A stretch of DNA of 64,000 bases, taken from Chryseobacterium camelliae. Lineage in GTDB: Bacteria > Bacteroidota > Bacteroidia > Flavobacteriales > Weeksellaceae. Every line of letters starts with the position of its first letter. Positions within the stretch are counted from its first letter, which is position 1. The notes under the pieces were generated by a model, which had not been told where the DNA came from, did no database searches, and saw only the letters and a list, made by a program, of their open reading frames with translations. Shown here one piece after another: positions 41,682 to 49,997 of this stretch. The stretch covers positions 124,001 to 188,000 of the forward strand of contig NZ_JAUTAL010000001.1 of NCBI RefSeq assembly GCF_030818575.1, in the 5' to 3' direction. The translations under genes and the position numbers were made by a program.

Positions 41682-41702
41682 ATTAATTTAAATAAACGAT
41701 TT

Positions 41703-42353
41703 ATGAAAAAAGTAGCAGTAATCGGTGCCACAGGATTTGTGGGAACCCACGTAGTGAAAGAATTAGCTGAAAGAGGATACCAGGTGGAAGCTCTGGCCAG
41801 GGATACATCAAAAGTTCAGCAACATGAAAACGTGACGGCTAAAAGCATCGATGTAAATAATGTGGATGAATTGGCGGAGGCCCTTAAGGGAAATGATGCG
41901 GTAATCAATACGTTCAATGCGGGATGGACAAACCCTAATTTGTATGATGACTTCCTGAACGGTTCCGTTAATATTGAAAAAGCAGTAGAGAAAGCAGGGG
42001 TTAAAAGATTCATTACCGTAGGCGGGGCAGGAAGTCTGTACATCGATGGAAAACAATTGGTAGACGGCCCTGATTTCCCTCAGGACATTAAGCCTGGTGC
42101 ACAGGCAGCCAGGGATTACCTGAACAAGATCAAAGAAAATACGACGCTGGACTGGACGTTCTTCAGCCCGGCTATTGAAATGCACCAGGGGACAGCAGGT
42201 GTAAGAACCGGGAAATACAGGACTGCATTGGAAAATCCGGTTTTTGACGAAAACGGAAGAAGCGTGCTTTCTGTGGAAGACGTAGCGGTAGTACTGGCAG
42301 ACGAACTGGAACAAAACAACCATATCCGTGAGCGCTTTACCGCAGCATATTAA
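41703..42353 (+). CDS. NAD(P)H-binding oxidoreductase, YwnB-like
   Basis: ATG 41703 (216 residues); an upstream TTG lies inside the operator. The Rossmann motif GATGFVGTHV is at 8-17; further RFITVGGAGSLY (about 103-114) and DWTFFSPAIEMHQG. This is an atypical SDR of the NAD(P)H-binding (flavin reductase/YwnB) family. It forms the gene pair ywnA-ywnB known from Bacillus. The substrate is unknown, a redox stress role is likely. Confidence 0.88.
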   Translation: MKKVAVIGATGFVGTHVVKELAERGYQVEALARDTSKVQQHENVTAKSIDVNNVDELAEALKGNDAVINTFNAGWTNPNLYDDFLNGSVNIEKAVEKAGVKRFITVGGAGSLYIDGKQLVDGPDFPQDIKPGAQAARDYLNKIKENTTLDWTFFSPAIEMHQGTAGVRTGKYRTALENPVFDENGRSVLSVEDVAVVLADELEQNNHIRERFTAAY

Positions 42354-42371
42354 GCTTGGATGATAAAAAGG

Positions 42372-42412
42372 AAAAATTTCGGCGGCTGTCATTGACAGCC
42401 GCCGAAATTTTT
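42372..42412. terminator. Bidirectional terminator, 19-bp perfect stem
   Basis: AAAAATTTCGGCGGCTGTC and its exact complement flank a 3-nt loop between convergent genes. It serves both directions and overlaps the stop codon of the M23 gene. Confidence 0.92.
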
Positions 42413-43397
42413 ATAAGCTCATAAACAACCGTGGGTTCACGGGTGTATTGTTTTTATGGACTTCATAATGCAGGTGAGGCCCTGTAGACCGTCCTGAATT
42501 GCCTGACTTGGCAATGACGTCGCCTACCTTCACTTGATCATTGGTTTTCGCAATCAGTTCAGATAAATGGCCGTACAGGGTAGCCAGCCCATTGCCGTGG
42601 GAAACGATAATGCAGTTGCCATATCCTCCTTTCTGTCCCGAAAAAATTACGGTACCGGCAGCAGCGGCTTTTACATCGGAGCCGTAAGCAACCGCAATGT
42701 CAAGACCTTTGTGAAACTGCATCTGGTCTTCCTCTGCAGCGGCATGATCTTTTTCTGCTCCAGCTTTGGCAGCCTGAGCAGGTTTGGAGGAAGTTGTGGC
42801 ACCTGCTGTTTTGGGCGTTACCATGACTTTCACCTCCCTCTTGTTACCGTAGCTGTCTGTTAACTCTACCGTCTTTTCTACAGGCTCAGCTTTTACTTCT
42901 GCTGTAGCAGGCTTTGCTGCAGGCGCGACATCAGACCTTACCGAAGCATAAACGGTTTTAAACGGGATCGGGTTTTTTCTGATTCCGAAATTGGATGATA
43001 TATATCCATCTGCAGGCATGCCAAGAGGCACCTGCATCAGTTTCTGTTGCAGATCCATCAGGTATTGGCTGTATCTGTTGGATTGCCTGGCCAGGTATAC
43101 GGAATTGGAAATACTGTCGTGGTTCAGAACAATCAGGTTTTCATTGGGAATGCTTTTAGATTTCAGAAATGAATTCAGCTGAGCTACGGTACGGTCTATA
43201 AGACTGAGGTCTGTTTTCATTTTCAGGTAATCTACACTGTCTTTCTCGGTGTTGATTTTTACCAGGTTTACCTCATAATTTTTATTGTCTTTTTCAGAAA
43301 ACAACTTGGCAATGAAAATACCCTGTACAAAAACAATGAGCAAAAGGACAGCGATAAGAACATTTACTTTCTTTTTGTTATTAAGAAATCTCTTCAT
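42411..43397 (-). CDS. M23/LytM-family peptidase with large insert
   Basis: 328 residues: N-terminal membrane anchor (KVNVLIAVLLLIVFVQGIFI, 11-30), coiled-coil region (35-120), then the LytM domain. The zinc motifs are H...D in FHKGLDIA (about 230) and HxH in GPHLHYEVH (about 310). Between the opening YISSNFGIRKNPIPFKT and FHKGLDIA, which are usually adjacent, lies a roughly 85-residue Ala/Pro/Lys-rich insert. Likely a cell-wall endopeptidase in the periplasm, anchored in the inner membrane. Confidence 0.9.
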   Translation of the reverse strand: MKRFLNNKKKVNVLIAVLLLIVFVQGIFIAKLFSEKDNKNYEVNLVKINTEKDSVDYLKMKTDLSLIDRTVAQLNSFLKSKSIPNENLIVLNHDSISNSVYLARQSNRYSQYLMDLQQKLMQVPLGMPADGYISSNFGIRKNPIPFKTVYASVRSDVAPAAKPATAEVKAEPVEKTVELTDSYGNKREVKVMVTPKTAGATTSSKPAQAAKAGAEKDHAAAEEDQMQFHKGLDIAVAYGSDVKAAAAGTVIFSGQKGGYGNCIIVSHGNGLATLYGHLSELIAKTNDQVKVGDVIAKSGNSGRSTGPHLHYEVHKNNTPVNPRLFMSL

Positions 43398-43620
43398 TTT
43401 TCTTCTCTTAAGTAGGTAAGCAGTTTTGAAGCTGCAAATTTAATTAAAATAACATATTTGCAGATTATTTTATTGAATTTTAATATTTATACCTGTTTAA
43501 CGCTTAACTTGATATTTGATTGCCCTGCCATATTAATTTTGGTAAAAAAGAACTTTTATCATCATCTTAGGGCGGCGGTTACGTCTTTGTTTTAATATAT
43601 TTGCAGTTCACATTTCAATT

Positions 43621-44661
43621 ATGGCTAAAAAGAAAACCGATTCAGAATCTTCAAATCCGAAAAAAAATAAGAAGGACATTGCTGTAGGAGTAATAGGAAG
43701 TGGAAGTTTTGCAACCGCAATCGTAAAAATGCTGGTTGAAAACTGCAGGGTGGTGCACTGGTGCGTAAGAAATGAATTTGTAAAGGGAGCTATTGAACTC
43801 CGTGGGCATAATCCAACGTATCTTACCGCCGTTAATTTCAACCTCAAACATCTGAAGCTGACTACCGATGTCAATGAATTGGTATCTTCCTGTGAAGTGG
43901 TTGTGCTTGCTACACCCTCCATTTATTTATCGGATACGCTGGATAAAATGAATGTGGAATGCACGGAAAAAGTTTTCGTTTCAGCCATTAAGGGAATCAT
44001 CCCTAAAGTGAATGATGTGGTTGCTCATTACCTTAAAGATGAATTTAAAATCGGATTCAGGAACCAGGCTGTTATTGCGGGCCCCTGCCACGCAGAAGAA
44101 GTAGCAATGGAAAGGTTGTCTTATCTCACTATAGCAACGGTGGAGGATGAAGTTTCAGAAAAACTAGAAGGCATCTTCAATTCAGATTTTATTAAAGTAC
44201 ACTCCAGCAAGGATATCTTAGGTAACGAGTACAGTGCTATCCTTAAAAACATTTTTGCCATAGGAGCGGGGATCGCCAGCGGTCTGGGATATGGGGACAA
44301 CTTTACGGCAGTTTTCGTGTCCAATGCCATCAGGGAAATGGAAACGTTCCTGGAATCTATCTATGAGGCGCCGCGGGATGTGAATGAGAGCGCCTATCTT
44401 GGTGATTTACTGGTAACGGCCTACTCCCTGTTCTCCAGGAACCGTAACCTTGGAAACCTGATCGGGAAAGGATATACCGTAAAATCAGCCATCCAGTCCA
44501 TGAACATGGTGGCAGAAGGGTATTATGCAGCGGATTCCATTTACAAAACAGCAAAACAGAAAGGGTTGAAGCTTCCGATCATTGATACCATTTACGGTAT
44601 TCTCTATGAAGGCAAGAATGCCGAAAAGCAATTCAGGAAACTGACCGCTAAACTCAACTGA
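43621..44661 (+). CDS. gpsA: Glycerol-3-phosphate dehydrogenase (NAD(P)+)
   Basis: 346 residues. The N-terminal Lys-rich 18 residues precede the Rossmann motif GVIGSGSFATAIVKML (about 23-38). Other GpsA motifs: VFVSAIKGIIP, IAGPCHAEEVA (about 151-161), GNEYSAILKNIFAIGAGIASGLGYGDN in parts, and SRNRNLG near 265-271. It makes sn-glycerol-3-phosphate for phospholipids in the cytoplasm. A TATATTTG box at 43596-43603 lies 17 bp upstream. Confidence 0.95.
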   Translation: MAKKKTDSESSNPKKNKKDIAVGVIGSGSFATAIVKMLVENCRVVHWCVRNEFVKGAIELRGHNPTYLTAVNFNLKHLKLTTDVNELVSSCEVVVLATPSIYLSDTLDKMNVECTEKVFVSAIKGIIPKVNDVVAHYLKDEFKIGFRNQAVIAGPCHAEEVAMERLSYLTIATVEDEVSEKLEGIFNSDFIKVHSSKDILGNEYSAILKNIFAIGAGIASGLGYGDNFTAVFVSNAIREMETFLESIYEAPRDVNESAYLGDLLVTAYSLFSRNRNLGNLIGKGYTVKSAIQSMNMVAEGYYAADSIYKTAKQKGLKLPIIDTIYGILYEGKNAEKQFRKLTAKLN

Positions 44662-44809
44662 TACATCAGATTATACAACCGTATTGATTAAAGCCGCTGA
44701 ATAAAATTCAGCGGTATCATCGTGCTGTCCGTAAAAAGTCGTGTTAAAAATCTTAAAGGAGTTTCTGTTTTAAGAACTTTTCCCGAAATTTGATCGTAAA
44801 ATTTAGGAT

Positions 44810-46315
44810 ATGTCACAACCGCTTACGGGCAGAACACCCAAACCAAAATATGATGTTGTATTGGTAGGGGGCGGCATCATGAGTGCCACTTTAGCCACCT
44901 TACTGCATGAATTTGACCCCAATCTGGAAATTGCTATTTTTGAAAGGCTCGGAAGATTTGCCAAAGAGAGTACCGCTGCCTGGAATAATGCAGGAACAGG
45001 GCATTCGGCATTTTGTGAGCTTAATTATACTCCGGAAAAACCGGATGGAACCATCGATATTTCTAAGGCAGAAAGTATTGCAGAACAGTTTGAAATTTCC
45101 AAGCAGTTCTGGTCTTATCTGATCAGTAAAGGGTACATTCAGAACCCGAAGGATTTTATCAATTCCTGTCCTCATATGAGCTTGGTATTTGGTGAAAAAG
45201 ATGCTGAATACCTGAAAAAGAGATATGATAAAATGACCCAGTCAACCCTTTTCCAGGGCATGCAGTTTTCCAGTGACCACGAAAAGCTGAGAGAATGGAT
45301 TCCTTTGGTGATGAGAAAAAGGAATGCCACCGAAATTATGGCAGCTACCAAAATGGATCTGGGAACTGATGTGAATTTCGGGACCCTGACCCGAAAAATG
45401 GGAAGGCACCTGATGCTGGATTCCAATGTTGAGTTATTCCTGTATCATGAAGTTAAGGATATTGATCCAAAGGCAGACGGAAAATGGGGAGTGAAAATAA
45501 AGGACAGGATCAACAATCACAAGCAGGATGTGGTGGCAGACTTTGTATTCATAGGAGCAGGAGGTTATGCGTTGCCGTTGCTTGACAGCTCGGATATTAA
45601 AGAAAGCGAAGGGTATGGAGGCTTTCCTGTTTCAGGGCAATGGCTGGTAACCCATAATCAGGACCTGGTAGAACAGCACCAGGCAAAAGTATATACGCAG
45701 GCTACGGTGGATGCACCGCCGATGTCCGTACCGCATCTGGATCTCAGGATTATTGACGGGAAAAAAGCTTTGCTTTTCGGTCCGTTTGCAGGTTTTTCAA
45801 CCAAATTCCTGAAAGAAGGAAGCTATCTGGATCTTCCTGAAAGTGTTAACACCAAAAATATAAGATCTCTGTTTGGGGCATGGTGGCACAATCTTCCGCT
45901 TACCAAATATCTGATCCAGCAGGTAGCTATGAATAAAGCCCAGCGCATCCAGCACCTGAGGGAATTTATTAAAGATGCCAAAGAAGAGGATTGGGAACTG
46001 AAGGTAGCCGGACAAAGGGTTCAGATCATTAAAAAAGATGAAAAAGAGGGTGGTAAACTGGAATTCGGAACCGAGGTAGTGGTAAACAAGGCGGGTACGA
46101 TCGCTTCCCTGCTTGGAGCTTCACCGGGAGCTTCCACTGCAGTGTACGCCATGCTCAATGTCCTTGAAAGATGCTTCCCGGAAAAGCTTAACGGAGAATG
46201 GAAAGATAAACTTATAGAAATGATTCCTTCCTATGGCCAGAAACTTTCCGGCAATCCGGAACTTACCCTGAAAATGAGGGACTATACCAAAGAAAAACTG
46301 GAACTGGAATATTAA
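44810..46315 (+). CDS. mqo: Malate:quinone oxidoreductase
   Basis: 501 residues, typical length for Mqo. FAD-binding motif VVLVGGGIMSATLATLL (about 15-31), then ESTAAWNNAGTGHSAFCELNYTP (in parts, about 52-74), EQFEISKQFWSYL, and the C-terminal SLLGASPGASTAVYAML (about 437-453). It oxidises malate to oxaloacetate and passes electrons to quinone at the membrane, part of the TCA cycle. Confidence 0.95.
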   Translation: MSQPLTGRTPKPKYDVVLVGGGIMSATLATLLHEFDPNLEIAIFERLGRFAKESTAAWNNAGTGHSAFCELNYTPEKPDGTIDISKAESIAEQFEISKQFWSYLISKGYIQNPKDFINSCPHMSLVFGEKDAEYLKKRYDKMTQSTLFQGMQFSSDHEKLREWIPLVMRKRNATEIMAATKMDLGTDVNFGTLTRKMGRHLMLDSNVELFLYHEVKDIDPKADGKWGVKIKDRINNHKQDVVADFVFIGAGGYALPLLDSSDIKESEGYGGFPVSGQWLVTHNQDLVEQHQAKVYTQATVDAPPMSVPHLDLRIIDGKKALLFGPFAGFSTKFLKEGSYLDLPESVNTKNIRSLFGAWWHNLPLTKYLIQQVAMNKAQRIQHLREFIKDAKEEDWELKVAGQRVQIIKKDEKEGGKLEFGTEVVVNKAGTIASLLGASPGASTAVYAMLNVLERCFPEKLNGEWKDKLIEMIPSYGQKLSGNPELTLKMRDYTKEKLELEY

Positions 46316-46322
46316 ATATATC

Positions 46323-46396
46323 TAATGAGTAATGGGAACTAATTAATACAGCATTAAACAATTACCCATTACTCATTACTCATTATTCATACCCAT
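46323..46396. repeat. Intergenic inverted repeat with ACTCATT tandem repeats
   Basis: TAATGAGTAATGGG (46323-46336) and its exact complement CCCATTACTCATTA (46365-46378) form a 14-bp inverted repeat, followed by further degenerate copies to 46396. The 18-mer at 46361-46378 also occurs at 21975-21992 beside the tRNA cluster. Confidence 0.75.
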
Positions 46397-46407
46397 TACC
46401 ATTAGCA

Positions 46408-46809
46408 ATGTCTGACACTCTTGTAAAACCTGTTATTGCCAAAGAGCTTCTGGAATCCCTACAGGCTAAAACGGAAGAAGAAAAGCAGGTAATTGTACAC
46501 TGCTGTTTTCCTGCATCTCCGTTTTTAGGAAACCTGATCAGGATATGGCCGTCTACGTACCTGTTTGATCTTCAGTCTGATCATAAGAGTAAGCTTATCC
46601 ATACCGAGAACATAACACTATTTCCTCACTGGACACCAATTCCTTTTATGAAGGATTTTTGGTTTACCCTTATTTTTTCAGGTCTGCCAAAGGACTGCAA
46701 GAGTTTTGATCTTAAAGAAGTCATTCCTGAAGAAGGAGGGTTCTATGTGGAATCAGTGAAAAGAAATTTCTCGGATGTTTACCGGGTGAAAATATCAGAA
46801 TCCTATTGA
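46408..46809 (+). CDS. Conserved hypothetical protein
   Basis: 133 residues, soluble, with VIVHCCFPASPFLGNLIRIWPSTYL (in parts, about 29-53) and a Cys pair. No named family recognised. It ends 3 bp before the adenylyltransferase gene and is probably cotranscribed with it. Confidence 0.6.
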   Translation: MSDTLVKPVIAKELLESLQAKTEEEKQVIVHCCFPASPFLGNLIRIWPSTYLFDLQSDHKSKLIHTENITLFPHWTPIPFMKDFWFTLIFSGLPKDCKSFDLKEVIPEEGGFYVESVKRNFSDVYRVKISESY

Positions 46810-46812
46810 TCG

Positions 46813-47688
46813 ATGAAAGCGAGGGAAGAGAAGCTGAATGAAATTATCCGATGGGCAGAAACCAATCCGGATATCCGGGCTGTCCTGCTTACCAGTTCGC
46901 TCGTCAATCCTTATGCCCCTGTAGATGATCTCAGTGATCTTGATATAGAACTTGTGCTACTGGACCGGAACAGATATGAAACCAACAATGATTGGATCAA
47001 TATTTTTGGTGACCCGGTTTGCATCATTGAAGAAAAAGATGATGTGTTTGATAGTGTCCATGCCATGAAAATGGTGTTGTACTCAGATCATGTAAAAATA
47101 GACTTTAAATTGTACGGAATTCAGGAATTTAATAAGGAAGTACAGTCAGAAGCCCTTCCCGATGACTGGGATGTTGGATATAAAGTGCTGATAGATAAAG
47201 ATGGAATGACCGGATCCATGAAAGCTCCTGCGTACCAGTCGGTCATGATAACAAAGCCTGACATGCAAGAATTTCACCGGCTGATTACCGACTTCTGGTG
47301 GGATACCTCCTATGTCGCTAAATGCCTGAAGCGCGGCGATATTTTTTATGCAAAATACATGTCTGAAAACATCATCAGGACAGAATACCTTGTCCCTTTG
47401 ATCGAATGGTATATCGCATCTGAACATCATTGGGAAAATATAACCACAAATAAACACGGAAGGCTGTTTAGAAAATACCTCTCCAACGACTTATGGCAAA
47501 AAGTGGAATCTACGTTTTCAGGGCATGACACAGAAGAAAACTGGAAGGCATTATGGGCAATGATTGATCTGGTCCATATTCTCGGGACCCGCCTTTCTGA
47601 ATGTCTCGGGTATACTTATCCCTCGGATGTGGAAAAGGGAATGATGAAGCATCTGATTTACGTTCAAAATCTGAAAAATAACTTTTAG
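46813..47688 (+). CDS. Aminoglycoside 6-adenylyltransferase-like protein
   Basis: 291 residues, the usual ANT(6) length. The nucleotidyltransferase motif is LLTSSLVNPYAPVDDLSDLDIELV (in parts; catalytic Asp pair in SDLDIE near 42-47), with a third Asp in HVKIDFKLYG (about 101). The C-terminal helical domain matches AadE/AadS relatives (GDIFYAKYMSENIIR, KGRLFRKYL-type). It may confer streptomycin resistance, but many chromosomal members have no tested activity. Confidence 0.85.
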   Translation: MKAREEKLNEIIRWAETNPDIRAVLLTSSLVNPYAPVDDLSDLDIELVLLDRNRYETNNDWINIFGDPVCIIEEKDDVFDSVHAMKMVLYSDHVKIDFKLYGIQEFNKEVQSEALPDDWDVGYKVLIDKDGMTGSMKAPAYQSVMITKPDMQEFHRLITDFWWDTSYVAKCLKRGDIFYAKYMSENIIRTEYLVPLIEWYIASEHHWENITTNKHGRLFRKYLSNDLWQKVESTFSGHDTEENWKALWAMIDLVHILGTRLSECLGYTYPSDVEKGMMKHLIYVQNLKNNF

Positions 47689-47715
47689 TGAGGTTTAATC
47701 CTTATCTTTAAGGAT

Positions 47716-48333
47716 ATGAAAAATATATTTGTCTTTCTTTTGCTGCTTCCGTTAGGGCTGTTTTCACAGAAAATGGTCTCCAAAGAAGTCATGGACGTGA
47801 AAAAATTCCAGGAAGATCTGAATGCAGAATACCTTAATCCTAAAGAAACTCCTTTACGGGGAGATAATTTTTCCGGCTTTAAAGGGCACCCGTTCTTTCC
47901 TTTTGATATGAAATACAGGGTAACCGCAGATTTTAAGAAAACAAAAAATCCCAAACCTTTTGAAATTCCCACCTCTTCCGGTAAGACAAAGACGTACAGG
48001 GAATATGGAAAAGCAACATTTAAGCTTAATGGGGAAAACTATACACTGACGCTCTACCAGAGCCTCGATCTTATCAAGCAGAAAAAATACCGGAATTATT
48101 TGTTCCTGCCGTTCCGTGATGCCACGAATGGAAAAGAAACTTACGGCGGCGGAAAATATATGGACCTTACTATTCCTAAAGGAAATACGATAATTCTGGA
48201 TTTCAATCAGTCCTACCAGCCATACTGTGCCTATAATGCTTATGATTACAACTGCCCGATTGTTCCTGAAGAAAACAAACTGCCTGTCGAAATCAGGGCA
48301 GGCGTAATGTATGATGATGTGTATCACCATTAA
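47716..48333 (+). CDS. DUF1684 family secreted protein
   Basis: 205 residues with a signal peptide (to about residue 17, LLLPLGLFSQ). The DUF1684 core is DFKKTKNPKPFEIPTSSG (in parts), YREYGKATFKL, LFLPFRDATNGKETYGGGKYMDL (in parts) and AYNAYDYNCPIVPEEN. Its function is unknown. It lies 27 bp after the ANT(6)-like gene. Confidence 0.85.
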   Translation: MKNIFVFLLLLPLGLFSQKMVSKEVMDVKKFQEDLNAEYLNPKETPLRGDNFSGFKGHPFFPFDMKYRVTADFKKTKNPKPFEIPTSSGKTKTYREYGKATFKLNGENYTLTLYQSLDLIKQKKYRNYLFLPFRDATNGKETYGGGKYMDLTIPKGNTIILDFNQSYQPYCAYNAYDYNCPIVPEENKLPVEIRAGVMYDDVYHH

Positions 48334-48387
48334 AATTAGACCTCAGCTACACCATAAAAAAACAGGATTTGCTTAAACACGAATGCT

Positions 48388-48861
48388 ATGGTATCACTCC
48401 GATTTTTTCAACCTGAAGACCTTTCCGAACTCAGTTATAGCTTGGATGAAGTTCAGGATAAAAATACTTCACTTGCCGCTAAAGCACTGGAGAGGATCAG
48501 GCACAGGAATACAGGTGAAGAATTTCCGGTGACCGCTTTATACGATGGAATGCCAGCCGGTTTTCTTTCATTGGACTTCGGAGAGGATAAGTATGATCTT
48601 ACAGAAAATCTTAAAGCCGTTTTGTTCAGGTCCTTTTCTGTGAACCCATCATTGCAGGGAAAAGGTATCGGAACATCTATTATGCTGGAGTTGGACCGCT
48701 TTATAAAAAACTATTTTAAAGACTGTAATGAAATTGTTTTGGCCGTTAATCAACAAAACCATTCCGCTTATCAGCTATACCTAAGAACGGGATATTCTTA
48801 TGAAGGTAAATCCAGGATAGGCAGAAATGGCCCGCAGGATGTATTGTCTAAAAAAGTTTAA
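48388..48861 (+). CDS. GNAT-family acetyltransferase
   Basis: 157 residues. The acetyl-CoA binding motif A is FSVNPSLQGKGIGTSIM (about 87-103) with the Q/RxxGxG/A pattern QGKGIG; NQQNHSAYQLYLRTGY (about 128-143) is motif B. Substrate unknown. Confidence 0.88.
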   Translation: MVSLRFFQPEDLSELSYSLDEVQDKNTSLAAKALERIRHRNTGEEFPVTALYDGMPAGFLSLDFGEDKYDLTENLKAVLFRSFSVNPSLQGKGIGTSIMLELDRFIKNYFKDCNEIVLAVNQQNHSAYQLYLRTGYSYEGKSRIGRNGPQDVLSKKV

Positions 48862-48933
48862 GAAAATTTTAAGTCGTAAATTCTAGTTTGGCGTGATACT
48901 TTCCTGTACATTTAGGTATCAAATCAAAGAACT

Positions 48934-49743
48934 ATGGAAATATCTCTTAAAAATCAGGTAGCGGTGGTTACCGGAGCTTCAAGCGGAATAGGAACAGGAA
49001 TTGCGAAATCATTGGCAGCAGCCGGAGCTACTGTTATTGTTAATCATTCATCAGAGCGGTCTTTGCCGGATGCTGAAAAAGTCCTGAAGGAAATTACAGA
49101 TGCCGGTGGCAAAGGCATTACCTACCGTTGCGACGTTTCAAAAGAAGAAGAAGTCATCAAAATGTTTGAAGACACGGTAGCACAATTCGGAACTGTAGAC
49201 ATCTTGGTCAACAATGCCGGAATCCAAAAAGATGCTAAATTTACTGAAATGACCCTTGATCAGTGGAATGCCGTGATTGGAGTAAATCTTACCGGGCAGT
49301 TTCTCTGTGCCAGGGAAGCAATCAAAGAATTTCTTCGCCGGGGGATTGATCCCACACGTTCCGTAGCCTGCGGAAAAATCATTCATATCAGTTCTGTACA
49401 TGAGGTCATCCCTTGGGCAGGTCATGCCAACTATGCTTCCAGTAAAGGAGCTATCAGGATGCTCATGCAGACGCTGGCCCAGGAGTACGGCGCGAATAAG
49501 ATACGGGTAAATTCCATCTGCCCCGGAGCCATCCAGACCCCAATCAATACCGATGCCTGGGATACCCCGGAAGCTCTGAAATCCTTGCTTACATTAATTC
49601 CATACAACAGAATTGGCCAGCCTGAAGATATTGGTAACCTGGCTGTATTCCTTGCCAGTGACCTCTCAGATTACATCACGGGAACCAGCATTTTTGTAGA
49701 CGGAGGGATGAAGACGTATGAAAGTTTTGCTACAGGAGGATAG
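48934..49743 (+). CDS. SDR, glucose 1-dehydrogenase-like
   Basis: 269 residues. Cofactor motif TGASSGIGTGIAKSL (14-28), NNAGI (about 92-96), catalytic Ser in IHISSVHE and YxxxK in YASSKGA (about 166-172), and the GTSIFVDGGM end. The family oxidises glucose or other sugars and alcohols with NAD(P). It precedes the GH63-type gene, so a role in oxidising released glucose is possible but unproven. Confidence 0.9.
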   Translation: MEISLKNQVAVVTGASSGIGTGIAKSLAAAGATVIVNHSSERSLPDAEKVLKEITDAGGKGITYRCDVSKEEEVIKMFEDTVAQFGTVDILVNNAGIQKDAKFTEMTLDQWNAVIGVNLTGQFLCAREAIKEFLRRGIDPTRSVACGKIIHISSVHEVIPWAGHANYASSKGAIRMLMQTLAQEYGANKIRVNSICPGAIQTPINTDAWDTPEALKSLLTLIPYNRIGQPEDIGNLAVFLASDLSDYITGTSIFVDGGMKTYESFATGG

Positions 49744-49878
49744 GTTTGAGTTGAGTTAGAGGATGGGAGAGTGGGAGTGTTTAATCGTTTTAGAATGCCG
49801 AATTTAGAGTATATAATGAAGTATAGCAGCGATCTCAGTATATCTGAAGATTTTGTAATTGCATTCTCAGAATACATA

Positions 49879-49997
49879 AATACATTATACTTTTACATGA
49901 ATACATCTATCTCCGATTAATCAACAGATCTTCAAATAATATATCAGACAGTACAAAAATACATTGTACTTTTATATCAATACATAATTACATCTAT
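49879..49997 (+). repeat. Direct repeat, probable duplicated promoter before GH63 gene
   Basis: Two units, 49879-49910 (AATACATTATACTTTTACAT...) and 49958-49997 (AATACATTGTACTTTTATAT...), both end in ACATCTAT; the second runs into the ATG of the glucosidase. TACTTTTA may serve as a -7 variant, as it also lies before the TonB receptor gene. No gene is seen in 49744-49995. Confidence 0.55.
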
